DNA of 64,000 nt from positions 230,826 through 294,825 of the forward strand of contig NZ_SMOD01000007.1 of assembly GCF_004353905.1 (NCBI RefSeq), read 5' to 3'. Both the position numbers and the translations under genes were made by a program. The notes under the pieces were generated by a model. It was not told the DNA's origin, made no database searches, and saw only the letters and a list, made by a program, of their open reading frames with translations. The stretch is from Paraburkholderia guartelaensis (lineage in GTDB: Bacteria > Pseudomonadota > Gammaproteobacteria > Burkholderiales > Burkholderiaceae). Positions 11,000 to 21,715 of this stretch are shown piece by piece (position 1 is the stretch's first letter; each line of letters starts with the position of its first letter).

Positions 11000-11929
11000 T
11001 CAAACCACAGGGCGGTGCAGCAGCACCTCGAAGACGAAACGGCTGCCCACATAAGCGAGCAGCAAGGCGATGAACGATGCGATCACCCAGCGCAGCGCAG
11101 CGCGGCCGCGCCAGCCGGAAACCTTGCGCGCGGTGAGCAGCGTGCCGAACATCAGCCACGAAAGAATCGCGAAGACGGTCTTGTGATCGAGCGAAAGCGG
11201 CCGGTCGATCAACTGCTCGCTGAACACGATGCCCGAGACGAGCGTGGCCGTGAGCAGCACGAAGCCCGCGCCGATCAGGCGGAACAGCAGCTTTTCCATC
11301 GTGAGGAGCGGCGGCAGCGTCTCGATCCAGTTCGACAGCCAGCCACCGCCGCGATTGCTCGCGTTGCGCTGGAAGCCTGCGCCCTTCAGCGCATGCAGCC
11401 GGCGCTCGACAGCGAGCATCAGCACCGCATGCAGCGCGGCGATCGCAAAGAGCCCGTAGGCGATGTTCGCGATGACGAAGTGCAGCTTGAACATCGGCGC
11501 GGCCGCATAGGGCAGCACGCGCACGCCGCCGAACACGAGCGGCAGGATCGACGCGAAGGCGGCCAACGGCAGCAGCAAAAGACGCAGGCCGTCGAGCGAA
11601 AAGAAAAAGCTCTCGATCCAGTAGATACCCGCGCCGAGCCAGAACATGGCCGACAACGCGAAGGCGAAGCCGAACACCATTTCGTTGGCGGGGAAGATCG
11701 TCATGTGCAGGAGCATGCCGTGCGCGGCGAGCGCGGCGAAGAGCAGCGCGCGCGAAAGCGGGCCGAAGGTCCGCGCGCGCAGGGCGTCGCCGCCCGCGCC
11801 GAGCGTCACCGGAACGGGCGGCACGCTGCCTGGCAGCGACATGCCGCCCGCGCGGCGCAGCGCGCGCCAGTCGGCGCCGCACAATCCGCCGTACAGGAGC
11901 ACGGTGAGGGCATACAGTACAATATCCAT
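11000..11929 (-). CDS. CcsA/YpjD-like cytochrome c assembly family membrane protein
   Basis: The 309-residue protein has about eight predicted membrane helices starting directly at the N-terminus, and the histidine-containing helices of the cytochrome c assembly (CcsA/CcmC) family, for example HGMLLHMTIF and KLHFVIANIAYG. YpjD-type members lie next to ffh in many proteobacteria. A true haem-export role is not established for them, and YpjD (CorE) has been linked to ion or magnesium homeostasis in enterics. It is divergent from ffh, 116 bases away, and heads an operon with the PP0621 protein and ampD. Confidence 0.85.
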   Translation of the reverse strand: MDIVLYALTVLLYGGLCGADWRALRRAGGMSLPGSVPPVPVTLGAGGDALRARTFGPLSRALLFAALAAHGMLLHMTIFPANEMVFGFAFALSAMFWLGAGIYWIESFFFSLDGLRLLLLPLAAFASILPLVFGGVRVLPYAAAPMFKLHFVIANIAYGLFAIAALHAVLMLAVERRLHALKGAGFQRNASNRGGGWLSNWIETLPPLLTMEKLLFRLIGAGFVLLTATLVSGIVFSEQLIDRPLSLDHKTVFAILSWLMFGTLLTARKVSGWRGRAALRWVIASFIALLLAYVGSRFVFEVLLHRPVV

Positions 11930-12045
11930 GTTCGAAGTTTACTATAGGCCCCCTGGCCGCGCGCTCCCCTAACGAATCGGCGACGAAACGCGGCGCTTTC
12001 CCGTTTAGCGCGCGCGGGCCGGGCCGCACTGCTCACCGCCTCCCC

Positions 12046-13413
12046 ATGCTCGACAATCTCACTCAACGGATGGCGCGCGTCGTCAAGACGCTGCGCGGCG
12101 AAGCCCGGCTGACCGAAGCCAATACGCAGGAAATGCTGCGCGAGGTGCGTCTCGCCCTGCTCGAAGCGGACGTGGCGCTGCCCGTCGTGCGCGAATTCAT
12201 CGCCAAGGTGAAAGAGAAGGCGCTCGGCGAGGAAGTGATCTCCAGCCTCTCGCCGGGCCAGGCGCTCGTCGGCGTGGTGCAGCGCGAGCTGACCGCCGTG
12301 ATCGGCGGCGACTATGAAGGCAAGGCGGCCGAACTCGATCTCGCCGTTACGCCGCCCGCCGTCATCCTCATGGCGGGTCTGCAGGGCGCCGGTAAAACGA
12401 CCACCACCGGCAAGCTCGCCAAGCTCCTGCGCGAGAAGTACAAGAAGAAGGTCCTCACCGTTTCGTGCGACGTCTACCGCCCTGCCGCTATCGCGCAGTT
12501 GAAGACGGTGACGGAACAGGTCGGCGCGGACTTCTTCCCCTCGCAGCCGGACCAGAAGCCCGTCGAGATCGCCGCCGCGGCGGTCGACTGGGCCAAGCGC
12601 CACTATCACGACGTGCTGCTCGTCGACACGGCCGGCCGCCTCGGTATCGACGAGGCGATGATGAACGAGATCACCGCGCTGCACGCATCGCTCAAGCCCG
12701 CTGAAACACTCTTCGTGGTCGACGCCATGCTCGGCCAGGACGCGGTCAACACCGCGAAGGCGTTCAACGACGCCCTGCCGCTCACCGGCGTCGTGCTCAC
12801 CAAGCTCGACGGCGACTCGCGCGGCGGCGCGGCGCTCTCCGTGCGCCACATCACGGGTAAGCCGATCAAGTTCGTCGGCGTCGCGGAAAAGCTCGATGGC
12901 CTCGAGGTGTTCCACCCGGACCGCATGGCGAACCGTATTCTCGGCATGGGCGACATTCTTGCGCTCGTCGAGGAAGCGCAGCGCGGCGTGGACGTCCAGG
13001 CCGCGCAAAAGCTCGCCGACAAGGTCAAGAAGGGCGGCGACTTCGACCTCAACGATTTCCGCGCGCAACTTTCGCAGATGAAGAGCATGGGCGGCCTGTC
13101 GTCGCTCATGGACAAGCTGCCCGCGCAGTTCCAGCAGGCCGCCTCGGGCGCCGACATGGGCCAGGCCGAGAAGCAGATGCGCCGCATGGAAGGCATCATC
13201 AACTCGATGACGCCCGCCGAGCGCGCCAAGCCCGAACTCATCAAGGCCACGCGTAAGCGCCGCATTGCGGCGGGCGCGGGCGTGCAGGTTCAGGAAGTGA
13301 ACCGCATGCTCAACCAGTACGAGCAGATGCGCACCATGATGAAGAAGCTCAAGGGCGGCAATCTGCAAAAGATGATGCGCGGCATGAAGGGCATGATGCC
13401 CGGCATGCGCTGA
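12046..13413 (+). CDS. ffh: Signal recognition particle protein Ffh
   Basis: Ffh (455 residues) is the SRP GTPase that binds signal sequences together with 4.5S RNA and delivers ribosomes to FtsY. The N domain (about 1-90) is followed by the G domain with GLQGAGKTTTTGKLA (111-125), DTAGRL and TKLDGDSRGG. The methionine-rich M domain ends KMMRGMKGMMPGMR. The length is normal. It is the first plus-strand gene after a divergent promoter region. hpt follows 146 bases downstream and may have its own promoter. Confidence 0.97.
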   Translation: MLDNLTQRMARVVKTLRGEARLTEANTQEMLREVRLALLEADVALPVVREFIAKVKEKALGEEVISSLSPGQALVGVVQRELTAVIGGDYEGKAAELDLAVTPPAVILMAGLQGAGKTTTTGKLAKLLREKYKKKVLTVSCDVYRPAAIAQLKTVTEQVGADFFPSQPDQKPVEIAAAAVDWAKRHYHDVLLVDTAGRLGIDEAMMNEITALHASLKPAETLFVVDAMLGQDAVNTAKAFNDALPLTGVVLTKLDGDSRGGAALSVRHITGKPIKFVGVAEKLDGLEVFHPDRMANRILGMGDILALVEEAQRGVDVQAAQKLADKVKKGGDFDLNDFRAQLSQMKSMGGLSSLMDKLPAQFQQAASGADMGQAEKQMRRMEGIINSMTPAERAKPELIKATRKRRIAAGAGVQVQEVNRMLNQYEQMRTMMKKLKGGNLQKMMRGMKGMMPGMR

Positions 13414-13559
13414 TCCTGCGGGCCGACGGCGCACATCGCGCACACGGCGGCCCCACTCGACGCGGCGCGCGACGGACCAAATGCGCGGGTTTATGCTGTA
13501 GCGCGCGCCGCCGTTATTTTCCACACTTCAGTAGCTACAGCTACCTTCCCGCCAGAGTC

Positions 13560-14111
13560 ATGAATCGCGAAGAAGCCCTGCACATTTTCCGCCACTCCGA
13601 AGAGATCGTTTCGGAGGGCGACGTCAATGCGTCGATCGGCCGGATGGCCGAAGCCATCCGCGCCGAGATCAGCGAGGACTTCCCGCTCGTGCTGTCGGTG
13701 ATGGGTGGCGCCGCCGTGTTCACCGGCATGCTGCTGCCGCACCTCGACTTCCCGCTCGAGTTCGACTACATCCACCTCACGCGCTACCGTAACGCGATCA
13801 AGGGCAGCGCCGAGATGCAGTGGCGCGTGGCGCCGCGCGAGTCGGTAAAGGACCGGGTGGTGCTCGTGCTCGACGACATCCTCGACGAAGGCGAGACCAT
13901 GGCCGCGATTCGCGACCGCATCATGGACATGGGCGCGAAGCGTTTCCTCTCGGCCGTGCTGTGCGAGAAGACGCTTACGAAGGCCAAGCCGCTGCATCCC
14001 GACTACTGCGGCTTTTCGGTGCCGGACCGCTACGTGTTCGGCTGCGGCATGGACGCCAAGGGGTACTGGCGCAATCTGCCGACTATCCGCGCGCTGACCG
14101 AAGGCGCGTGA
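13560..14111 (+). CDS. hpt: Hypoxanthine-guanine phosphoribosyltransferase
   Basis: A 183-residue type I phosphoribosyltransferase that salvages hypoxanthine and guanine to IMP and GMP using PRPP. The PRPP-binding loop is VVLVLDDILDEGET (about 101-114), with the two acidic residues followed by Asp-Glu-Gly-Glu-Thr, and the flexible-loop region lies near residues 60-90. The ATG follows a near palindrome GTAGCT-AC-AGCTAC (13531-13544) that could be an operator. A strong hairpin terminator stands 30 bases after the stop. Confidence 0.9.
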   Translation: MNREEALHIFRHSEEIVSEGDVNASIGRMAEAIRAEISEDFPLVLSVMGGAAVFTGMLLPHLDFPLEFDYIHLTRYRNAIKGSAEMQWRVAPRESVKDRVVLVLDDILDEGETMAAIRDRIMDMGAKRFLSAVLCEKTLTKAKPLHPDYCGFSVPDRYVFGCGMDAKGYWRNLPTIRALTEGA

Positions 14112-14140
14112 AACGCGCGTCGACTATCTGACGCACCATG

Positions 14141-14168
14141 AAAAAAGCAGCCCGCGGGCTGCTTTTTT
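14141..14168. terminator. Bidirectional terminator between hpt and marC
   Basis: AGCAGCCCG/CGGGCTGCT is a perfect stem flanked by six A residues on one side and six T residues on the other, so it can stop transcription from both converging genes. Confidence 0.9.
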
Positions 14169-14197
14169 GTTGCCTGCGACGCCCGCTGCATGCGGCG

Positions 14198-14797
14198 TCA
14201 GAGGTGATGCACGAAGTTGGCGATGCCCGCGAGAATCATCTCCACCGATATCGCCACGAGCACGAGGCCCATCAGCCGCTCGAAGGCCGTCACCACGCGC
14301 TCGCCGAGCCACTGCTGGATGCGCTCCGCCATCACCAGCACGACCGCGCAAATCACCATCGTCACGACGAGCGCCGCCACCCATTCATAGAGCTTGCCGG
14401 GCGCCTGCGAGGTGAGCAGCATGACCGTGGCGAGCGCCGAAGGCCCCGCCAGCGCGGGAATGGCGAGCGGCACGATGAGCGGCTCCCCGCCCTTGTCGCC
14501 GCTGCCGAACGGGCCGCCCGGATGCGGAAAGATCATGCGCAGCGCGATGAGGAACAGCACGATGCCGCCGCCGATGCGCAGCGAGGTATCCGTGAGCCCC
14601 ATCATGCGCAGGAAGCTGTTGCCGGCGACCATGAAGATCAGCAGGATCACGAATGCGATCGCGACCTCGCGCAGGATCACGACCGCGCGGCGCTGCTTGG
14701 CAACGCCGCGCAGGCAACTGATGAAGAGCGGAATATTACCGAGCGGGTCGGTGATGAGGAGCAGCAGGACCGTAGCGGACAGAAAACTGTACTCCAC
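14198..14797 (-). CDS. MarC family (UPF0056) integral membrane protein
   Basis: The 199-residue protein has six predicted membrane helices and the family signature around LLLITDPLGNIPLFIS near the N-terminus. MarC was named for its position beside the E. coli mar locus, but it is not shown to cause multidrug resistance and the transported substrate, if any, is unknown. It starts 35 bases after the proS stop on the same strand and probably shares that transcript. It ends just before the bidirectional terminator at 14141. Confidence 0.9.
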   Translation of the reverse strand: MEYSFLSATVLLLLITDPLGNIPLFISCLRGVAKQRRAVVILREVAIAFVILLIFMVAGNSFLRMMGLTDTSLRIGGGIVLFLIALRMIFPHPGGPFGSGDKGGEPLIVPLAIPALAGPSALATVMLLTSQAPGKLYEWVAALVVTMVICAVVLVMAERIQQWLGERVVTAFERLMGLVLVAISVEMILAGIANFVHHL

Positions 14798-14832
14798 GCT
14801 CGCAGCGCTCCTTTAACCGGGATGGAAAGTCG

Positions 14833-16569
14833 TTAAACCGCGAGTGCCGCGCGGATCTTCTGCACCACTGCCTGCGCGGCCTCATCGGCCGGCAGCAGCG
14901 TCGCTTCGGTATCGCGGCGGCCCTGGTACTCGATCTTGCCGTCCTTCAGGCCGCGCTCGCCGATCACGAGACGATGCGGCACGCCGATCAGCTCCCAGTC
15001 GGCGAACATCACGCCCGGACGCTCGCCGCGGTCGTCGAGAATCACATCCACGCCCGCTTCGAGCAGCTCGTTGTAGACGCGCTCGGCGTGCTCGCGCACG
15101 AGCTCGCTGCGGTCCATGCCCATCGGGCACACGACGACCTGGAACGGCGCGATCGACTCAGGCCAGATGATGCCCTTCTCGTCGAAGTTCTGCTCGATGG
15201 CTGCACCGAGGATACGCGTGACGCCAATGCCGTAGCAGCCCATCTGCATCGGCGCGGGCTTGCCGTTCTCGGCGAGGAACGTGGCGTTCATCGCTTCCGA
15301 GTACTTCGTGCCGAGCTGGAACACGTGGCCCACTTCGATGCCGCGGCAGATGTCGATCACACCCTTGCCGTCCGGCGAGGGATCGCCCTTCTTCACGTTG
15401 CGGATGTCGGCGACGACCGGCTCCGGCAGGTCGCGGCCCCAGTTCACGCCCGTGGTGTGGAAATCGACTTCGTTCGTGCCGACCACGAAATCGCTCATGT
15501 TCGCGACCGTGCGATCGGCGATCACCTTGACCGGCTTCTTCGTGTTGAGCGGACCGAGGTAGCCCGGCGGCGTGCCGAACCACTCGACGATTTCCGCTTC
15601 GGTCGCGAAGCGGAAGCCGCTCAGGCCTTCGAGCTTGCCGACCTTGATCTCGTTCAGATCGTGGTCGCCGCGCAGCATCAGCAGCCAGATCGTGGGCTCG
15701 GCGCCTTCGTTGTCCGTCGCGAGGATGATCGACTTGATCGTGCTTTCGAGCGGAATGCCGAGCAGCTCAGCCACAGCCTCGCACTTGGCCGCGCCCGGCG
15801 TGGGCGTCTTCGTGAGCGCTTGCGTGGGGGCGCCGCGCTGCGCGATGAGCGGCAGCGCTTCGGCGGCTTCGACGTTGGCCGCGAAGTCAGAGGTCGGGCA
15901 GTAGGCGATGTCGTCCTCGCCCGTTTCCGCGATCACGTGGAATTCGTGCGAGCCGCTGCCGCCGATCGAGCCGTTGTCGGCCGCGACTGCGCGGAACTGC
16001 AGGCCGAGACGCGTGAAGATACGCACGTAAGCGTCGTACATCTTCTGGTACGAGAGCTTGAGACCTTCGACGTCCTTATCGAACGAGTACGCGTCCTTCA
16101 TGATGAATTCGCGCCCGCGCATCACGCCGAAACGGGGACGGATTTCGTCGCGGAACTTCGTCTGCACCTGATAGAAGTTCACCGGCAGTTGGCGATAGCT
16201 CTTGATCTGGCCACGCGCGATGTCGGTGACGACCTCTTCGTGCGTCGGGCCCATCACGAAGTCGCTTTGCTTGCGATCCTTGAAGCGCAGCAGTTCCGGC
16301 CCGTACTGTTCCCAGCGACCCGATTCCTGCCACAGCTCGGCCGGCTGCACGGCCGGCATGAGCAGCTCAATGGCGCCGGCACGGTTCATTTCTTCGCGCA
16401 CGATCTGCTCGACCTTGCGGATCGAACGCAGGCCGATCGGCAGATAGTTATAAATGCCGCCAGCGATGCGACGGATCATGCCCGCGCGAACCATCAGCTT
16501 GTGGCTGACGATTTCCGCGTCAGCGGGCGCTTCCTTCAGGGTGCCGATAAAGAAACGGGAGGCTTTCAT
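14833..16569 (-). CDS. proS: Prolyl-tRNA synthetase (bacterial type with editing domain)
   Basis: ProS (578 residues) charges tRNA-Pro. The class II core has motif 2 around [18 protein letters not shown] and motif 3 near [13 protein letters not shown]. Between them an insertion of about 150 residues (roughly 230-380) is the YbaK-like editing domain that removes mischarged alanine, which defines the long bacterial form. A C-terminal anticodon-binding domain begins around [17 protein letters not shown] tRNA-Pro(CGG) gene lies about 6 kb away in this window, with no sign of coordinated control. Confidence 0.97.
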   Translation of the reverse strand: MKASRFFIGTLKEAPADAEIVSHKLMVRAGMIRRIAGGIYNYLPIGLRSIRKVEQIVREEMNRAGAIELLMPAVQPAELWQESGRWEQYGPELLRFKDRKQSDFVMGPTHEEVVTDIARGQIKSYRQLPVNFYQVQTKFRDEIRPRFGVMRGREFIMKDAYSFDKDVEGLKLSYQKMYDAYVRIFTRLGLQFRAVAADNGSIGGSGSHEFHVIAETGEDDIAYCPTSDFAANVEAAEALPLIAQRGAPTQALTKTPTPGAAKCEAVAELLGIPLESTIKSIILATDNEGAEPTIWLLMLRGDHDLNEIKVGKLEGLSGFRFATEAEIVEWFGTPPGYLGPLNTKKPVKVIADRTVANMSDFVVGTNEVDFHTTGVNWGRDLPEPVVADIRNVKKGDPSPDGKGVIDICRGIEVGHVFQLGTKYSEAMNATFLAENGKPAPMQMGCYGIGVTRILGAAIEQNFDEKGIIWPESIAPFQVVVCPMGMDRSELVREHAERVYNELLEAGVDVILDDRGERPGVMFADWELIGVPHRLVIGERGLKDGKIEYQGRRDTEATLLPADEAAQAVVQKIRAALAV

Positions 16570-16833
16570 TCAAATTATCCAAAAGCGGCGGCCCGGTGCA
16601 GACCGCCCGAAGAAGTGACCAACGGAGGAGTTCACGAACCCGCCATTATGACAACGCGCCGGGTGCCGCGCCGATGACGCCGGCCAGATTCGAGGCCGAT
16701 CGCGCCCCGAGACCGTTTTGCGCGGTCGCGGCCATTCGCCGACCTTTCCGGACGCGGGTCACGGACGGCGGGTGCGTGAGGACCGTTATCTGTTTATAAT
16801 CAAAGCAATTTTAAAGGATTCGAAGGTGGTTGT

Positions 16834-17523
16834 ATGCTGGATCGTGAGGGGTTTCGCCCGAACGTCGGCATCATCCTCTTGAACGCGCGAAACGAGGTGT
16901 TTTGGGGCAAGCGGGTTCGCGAACATTCCTGGCAGTTTCCGCAAGGGGGCATCAAATATGGTGAAACCCCCATGCAGGCAATGTTTCGGGAGTTGCACGA
17001 AGAAACCGGTTTGCATCCGGAGCACGTCAAGATCGTCGGTCGCACACGCGACTGGTTGCGTTATGAGGTGCCGGACAAGTTCATCAAGCGCGAAGTGCGC
17101 GGCCATTATCGCGGCCAGAAACAGATCTGGTTTCTGCTGCGTATGGTCGGGCGCGATTGCGATATCTGCCTGCGGGCAACGGAGCATCCCGAGTTCGATG
17201 CGTGGCGCTGGAATGAATACTGGGTGCCGCTCGAAGCGGTCATCGAGTTCAAGCGTGACGTCTATCAGCTCGCGCTGACCGAGCTCTCGCGCTTCCTGCG
17301 CCGGCCTGCGCCGCGTCAGGAGCGCCTGGGCGTGCAGGCTCACGAGGTGCGCTACCCGCGCATCGTGACGTCGGCACACGCAGACGCGGTGCACGCCGAG
17401 CCGTATGAGGCCATGCCGGAAGGCGCAGCCGAACGGACAGCGCGTACGCCGATCGAAAGCGATTGCGCGTCGGCGCAGAGTATCATCGAGCCTGCGCAGG
17501 ACGAGCAGGATCAAGGGGCTTGA
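16834..17523 (+). CDS. rppH: RNA pyrophosphohydrolase RppH (Nudix)
   Basis: RppH removes pyrophosphate from 5'-triphosphate mRNA ends, starting RNase E-dependent decay. The Nudix box [22 protein letters not shown] occupies residues 38-59. The preceding WQFPQGG and the downstream [12 protein letters not shown] are typical of RppH rather than MutT. After the catalytic domain (about 160 residues) an additional 65 residues are polar and likely disordered; such tails are common in Burkholderiaceae RppH. A TATAAT at 16795-16800 lies about 34 bases upstream, but no good -35 is visible. Confidence 0.95.
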   Translation: MLDREGFRPNVGIILLNARNEVFWGKRVREHSWQFPQGGIKYGETPMQAMFRELHEETGLHPEHVKIVGRTRDWLRYEVPDKFIKREVRGHYRGQKQIWFLLRMVGRDCDICLRATEHPEFDAWRWNEYWVPLEAVIEFKRDVYQLALTELSRFLRRPAPRQERLGVQAHEVRYPRIVTSAHADAVHAEPYEAMPEGAAERTARTPIESDCASAQSIIEPAQDEQDQGA

Positions 17524-17642
17524 GCCAACGCAAAGAACGCCCGAACCGGCGGGACCCGACGCATCACGCGCCGGGCCCCGCCGGTTCGCATTCGCGGCGC
17601 AGTTCGTTCGTAACTGACGCCCGTGCTTCGAGGAAAACCAAT

Positions 17643-18212
17643 TTGAAACGATTTGCTCTTGCTGCGGCATGCGCCGCAGGCGGTGTGCTGCTTGTGTCAG
17701 GACTGGCCGCGTGCTCCAGTTCCGGTTCCACGAACAAGGACGACAGCGCGTTCGTCTACCTGCTGGACCGCAAGGGCGAATGGCAGGAGAACAAGCTCGA
17801 AGGCCTGCCGCCGCTGCCGCAGGCCGGCGCGACGCTGCTGCCGTTCGACGTCTCGAACAATTCCCCGCTCAAGTTCGCCATCGACCCCGCATCGCTCACG
17901 GTCGGCACGGATGGCGTCGTGCGCTACACGATCGTCATCTCGAGCCCGAGCGGCGCGCGTAACGTGAACTACGAAGGGATTCGCTGCGACACCTACGAGT
18001 GGCGCCTCTATGCGAGCCTCGACGCCGATCACAACGGCTGGGACCAGACCGTCGCGAACAACTGGTCGCGCATCGAGAACGGCACGCTCAACGCGTACCA
18101 GTCGAGGCTCTATCAGGACTACTTCTGCGCCAACAAGATGCCGATCGCGAAGGCGTCAACGCTTATCGAGAACCTGCGCTACGGGCGCACGCAGTCGACG
18201 CTGGTGCGTTAA
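17643..18212 (+). CDS. CNP1-like family lipoprotein
   Basis: This 189-residue protein begins with a lipoprotein signal peptide (MKRFALAAACAAGG, lipobox LAAC) when read from the TTG at 17643, which follows a GAGGAAA ribosome site by six bases. The mature part contains the CNP1-like domain, with conserved-looking stretches RNVNYEGIRCDTYEWRLYA and YQDYFCANKMPI, whose two cysteines could pair. The family takes its name from a neisserial cryptic protein and its function is unknown. The nearest upstream ATG would add about 60 unrelated residues. A terminator follows directly. Confidence 0.85.
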   Translation: MKRFALAAACAAGGVLLVSGLAACSSSGSTNKDDSAFVYLLDRKGEWQENKLEGLPPLPQAGATLLPFDVSNNSPLKFAIDPASLTVGTDGVVRYTIVISSPSGARNVNYEGIRCDTYEWRLYASLDADHNGWDQTVANNWSRIENGTLNAYQSRLYQDYFCANKMPIAKASTLIENLRYGRTQSTLVR

Positions 18213-18230
18213 CTGCCTCTGATGGGCATG

Positions 18231-18269
18231 AAAAAAGCCGCTGCGGCCTTTGGCCACAGCGGCTTTTTA
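18231..18269. terminator. Bidirectional terminator between the CNP1-like gene and proB
   Basis: A GCCGCTG...CAGCGGC stem with GGCC/GGCC extension is flanked by A6 on the left and T5 on the right, serving both convergent genes. Confidence 0.88.
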
Positions 18270-18304
18270 ACTTTTGAAGATGTGCGGTTGGCTGGGAGAC
18301 GCCA

Positions 18305-19423
18305 TCAAACCAGCACGAGATTGTCGCGGTGGATCAGCTCCGGCTCGAGCATATAGCCCAGGATGCCCTCGATCTCACCGCTCGGATGACGCTGGATCAG
18401 CTTCGTTTCTGCGCTGCTGTAGTTGGTAAGCCCGCGCGCCACTTCAACGCCGACGCCGTTCAGGCAAGCGATCACTTCACCGCGTGCGAATGCGCCCTGC
18501 ACGCCGGTCACGCCGATGGGCAGCAGGCTCTTGCCGTCTGCCGTGAGCTTTTGCACCGCGCCGTCGTCGATCACGACGTGGCCGCGCACCTGCAGGTGGT
18601 CGGCCATCCATTGTTTGCGCGCCGCCATGCGCGCCGTGCGTGCGATGAGCTGCGTGCCGATCGCCTCGCCCGCAGCGAGGCGCACGAGCACATGCGCTTC
18701 GCGCCCGCTTGCGATCACCGTGTTCGCGCCGCTATGCGCGGCGCGCTTGGCCGCGAGGATCTTGGTAAGCATGCCACCGCGGCCGATGCTCGACCCCGCG
18801 CCGCCCGCCATTGCCTCGAGTTCCGGCTTGCCAGCGTCGGCTTCCTGCACGAGCGTCGCACTCGGGTCCTTGCGCGGATCGGCCGTATAAAGGCCGCTCT
18901 GGTCGGTGAGGATGATGAGCGCATCGCCTTCGATCAGGTTCGCGACGAGCGCGCCGAGCGTGTCGTTGTCGCCGAACTTGATTTCGTCGGTGACCACGGT
19001 GTCGTTCTCGTTGATGATCGGCACGACGCCGAGGCGCAGCAGCGTGAGCAACGTCGAGCGCGCATTGAGATAGCGTTCGCGGTCAGCCAGGTCGGCATGC
19101 GTGAGCAGGATCTGCGCCGTGCGGATGTCGTGCTCGGCAAAGCGGCTTTCATATACCTGCGCGAGCCCCATCTGCCCGACTGCCGCGGCAGCCTGAAGCT
19201 CGTCGATCTCGCGCGGCCGCTTCGTCCAGCCGAGCCGTTGCATGCCTTCGGCGATCGCGCCCGAACTCACGAGCACGACTTCCTTGCCCTGCGCACGCAG
19301 CGCCGCAATCTGCGCGGCCCAGCGGCCGATTGCCGCATGATCGAGCCCGCGGCCATCGTTGGTGACGAGGCTCGAACCGACTTTCACTACCAGACGCCGC
19401 GAATCGGCGATGACGGAACGCAT
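18305..19423 (-). CDS. proB: Glutamate 5-kinase
   Basis: ProB (372 residues) phosphorylates glutamate, the first step of proline synthesis. The amino-acid kinase domain runs from [12 protein letters not shown] through [18 protein letters not shown] (about 148-165), a substrate-binding segment. It is followed by a C-terminal PUA domain from about residue 280, which marks the full-length bacterial form regulated by proline. It lies 84 bases after obgE on the same strand. proA is not in the window. Confidence 0.96.
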   Translation of the reverse strand: MRSVIADSRRLVVKVGSSLVTNDGRGLDHAAIGRWAAQIAALRAQGKEVVLVSSGAIAEGMQRLGWTKRPREIDELQAAAAVGQMGLAQVYESRFAEHDIRTAQILLTHADLADRERYLNARSTLLTLLRLGVVPIINENDTVVTDEIKFGDNDTLGALVANLIEGDALIILTDQSGLYTADPRKDPSATLVQEADAGKPELEAMAGGAGSSIGRGGMLTKILAAKRAAHSGANTVIASGREAHVLVRLAAGEAIGTQLIARTARMAARKQWMADHLQVRGHVVIDDGAVQKLTADGKSLLPIGVTGVQGAFARGEVIACLNGVGVEVARGLTNYSSAETKLIQRHPSGEIEGILGYMLEPELIHRDNLVLV

Positions 19424-19507
19424 GCTGCGCGGTCTCCCAAATGACTGATGACGCGTGAAGTTTCCTTCGTGCGGCCTGCGCGGCTCGCGCGCCGGCCGTT
19501 GCCGAAA

Positions 19508-20614
<1,107 letters not shown>

Positions 20615-20750
20615 TTACTCCGTCCCGTGAATATCGGTATTTTGCCCGCCATGGCGGAAACTGGCCAACCTGGCCAACCTGGCCGAACGGCCAACGACGC
20701 TCAGCAAGTCAACGGAAGCCCGTTACGACCCCGAAAGATTACGGATAAAT

Positions 20751-20782
20751 AAAAAGGCCCCGCAAACTTCGCGGGGCCTTCT
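20751..20782 (-). terminator. Terminator between rpmA and obgE
   Basis: On the minus strand a perfect 10-bp stem AAGGCCCCGC/GCGGGGCCTT with a 7-base loop is followed by TTTTTATTT. It lies 40 bases after the rpmA stop and 140 bases before obgE. Confidence 0.88.
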
Positions 20783-20820
20783 TTGCGTCGCGTGTAGCCC
20801 GCTCGCGAGCGGTCTAAAGC

Positions 20821-21084
20821 TTAGACCGCTGCCGGGACGACGTTGACCAGTTGCTTGTTGGCTGCGCCCTTGATCGTGAACGCGACGTGGCCGTCGACCA
20901 GCGCGTAGAGCGTGTGGTCCTTGCCAATGCCGACGTTCAGGCCCGGGTGCATGCGCGTGCCGCGCTGGCGAACGATGATGCCGCCTGCGAGGATCGCCTG
21001 GCCGCCGTACACCTTCACGCCAAGTCGTTTCGACTCTGAGTCGCGGCCGTTACGTGACGACCCGCCTGCCTTTTTGTGTGCCAT
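20821..21084 (-). CDS. rpmA: 50S ribosomal protein L27
   Basis: L27 (87 residues) sits at the peptidyl-transferase centre, where its N-terminal tail contacts tRNA. The sequence starts [20 protein letters not shown], the standard L27 N-terminus without the cleavable Firmicutes extension, and continues [15 protein letters not shown]. Its start lies 26 bases after the rplU stop. A strong terminator follows the gene. Confidence 0.98.
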   Translation of the reverse strand: MAHKKAGGSSRNGRDSESKRLGVKVYGGQAILAGGIIVRQRGTRMHPGLNVGIGKDHTLYALVDGHVAFTIKGAANKQLVNVVPAAV

Positions 21085-21110
21085 TTGTTTGCTCCTTTAC
21101 CTGCGTGCGC

Positions 21111-21422
21111 TTACGCGTTGATCGCGTCGATGCGCAGTTCGGTGTAGTTCTGGCGGTGGCCGCCATGCTTCTGGTAGTGCTTCCGGCGACGCATCTTGAA
21201 GATGGTCACTTTGGCGTGTCGGCCTTGCGACACAACGGTGGCCTTGACGGAAGCCCCACTGACCAGCGGCGTACCGAACTTAATCGATTCGCCTTCGCCC
21301 ACTGCGAGAACCTGGTCGAGCGTGATTTCTGCGTCAATGTCAGCCGGTATCTGTTCTACTTTAAGTTTTTCGCCAACGGCAACTTTGTACTGCTTGCCGC
21401 CGGTTTTTATGACCGCGTACAT
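21111..21422 (-). CDS. rplU: 50S ribosomal protein L21
   Basis: L21 (103 residues) binds 23S rRNA in the large subunit. It begins [14 protein letters not shown] and includes the basic segment [19 protein letters not shown] typical of the family. The ATG at 21422 gives the normal length, and a further in-frame start 12 codons upstream is unlikely. A strong sigma-70 promoter lies about 60 bases upstream, as expected for a ribosomal protein operon. Confidence 0.98.
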   Translation of the reverse strand: MYAVIKTGGKQYKVAVGEKLKVEQIPADIDAEITLDQVLAVGEGESIKFGTPLVSGASVKATVVSQGRHAKVTIFKMRRRKHYQKHGGHRQNYTELRIDAINA

Positions 21423-21477
21423 TGAGAACCTCACTCTGAGTAATCTTTTCAGGCACACTGCGCGCCCGAAACCTTAG

Positions 21478-21506
21478 ATTATACATAGAGTTAGCTTCGC
21501 GGTCAA
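21478..21506 (-). promoter_or_regulatory. rplU-rpmA promoter
   Basis: On the minus strand TTGACC (21501-21506) and TATAAT (21478-21483) are separated by exactly 17 bases, a near-consensus sigma-70 promoter 56 bases before the rplU start codon. Confidence 0.85.
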
Positions 21507-21715
21507 AAGACACGTACGTCCGTTGCGCGAGTGCGTGCGAGGGACTTGGGGCCCGTCAGATGGGCCCTGGGGCTATCCGAACGGCATAGCGCCAGCATCC
21601 ATGCGGCCGCCCGGGCCGCGGGAAAATAGAGGGAGCCATCAGCCGGACGGTAGCGGAGCGTCCGGCATGCAGTCGATTCGCCTTATAATCCGCGGCACTA
21701 CCCATATTTGCCATC

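Noticed and set aside
21684..21689. TATAAT before ispB as a confirmed promoter
   Set aside because: No -35 hexamer at 16-18 bases; kept only as a remark in the ispB entry.
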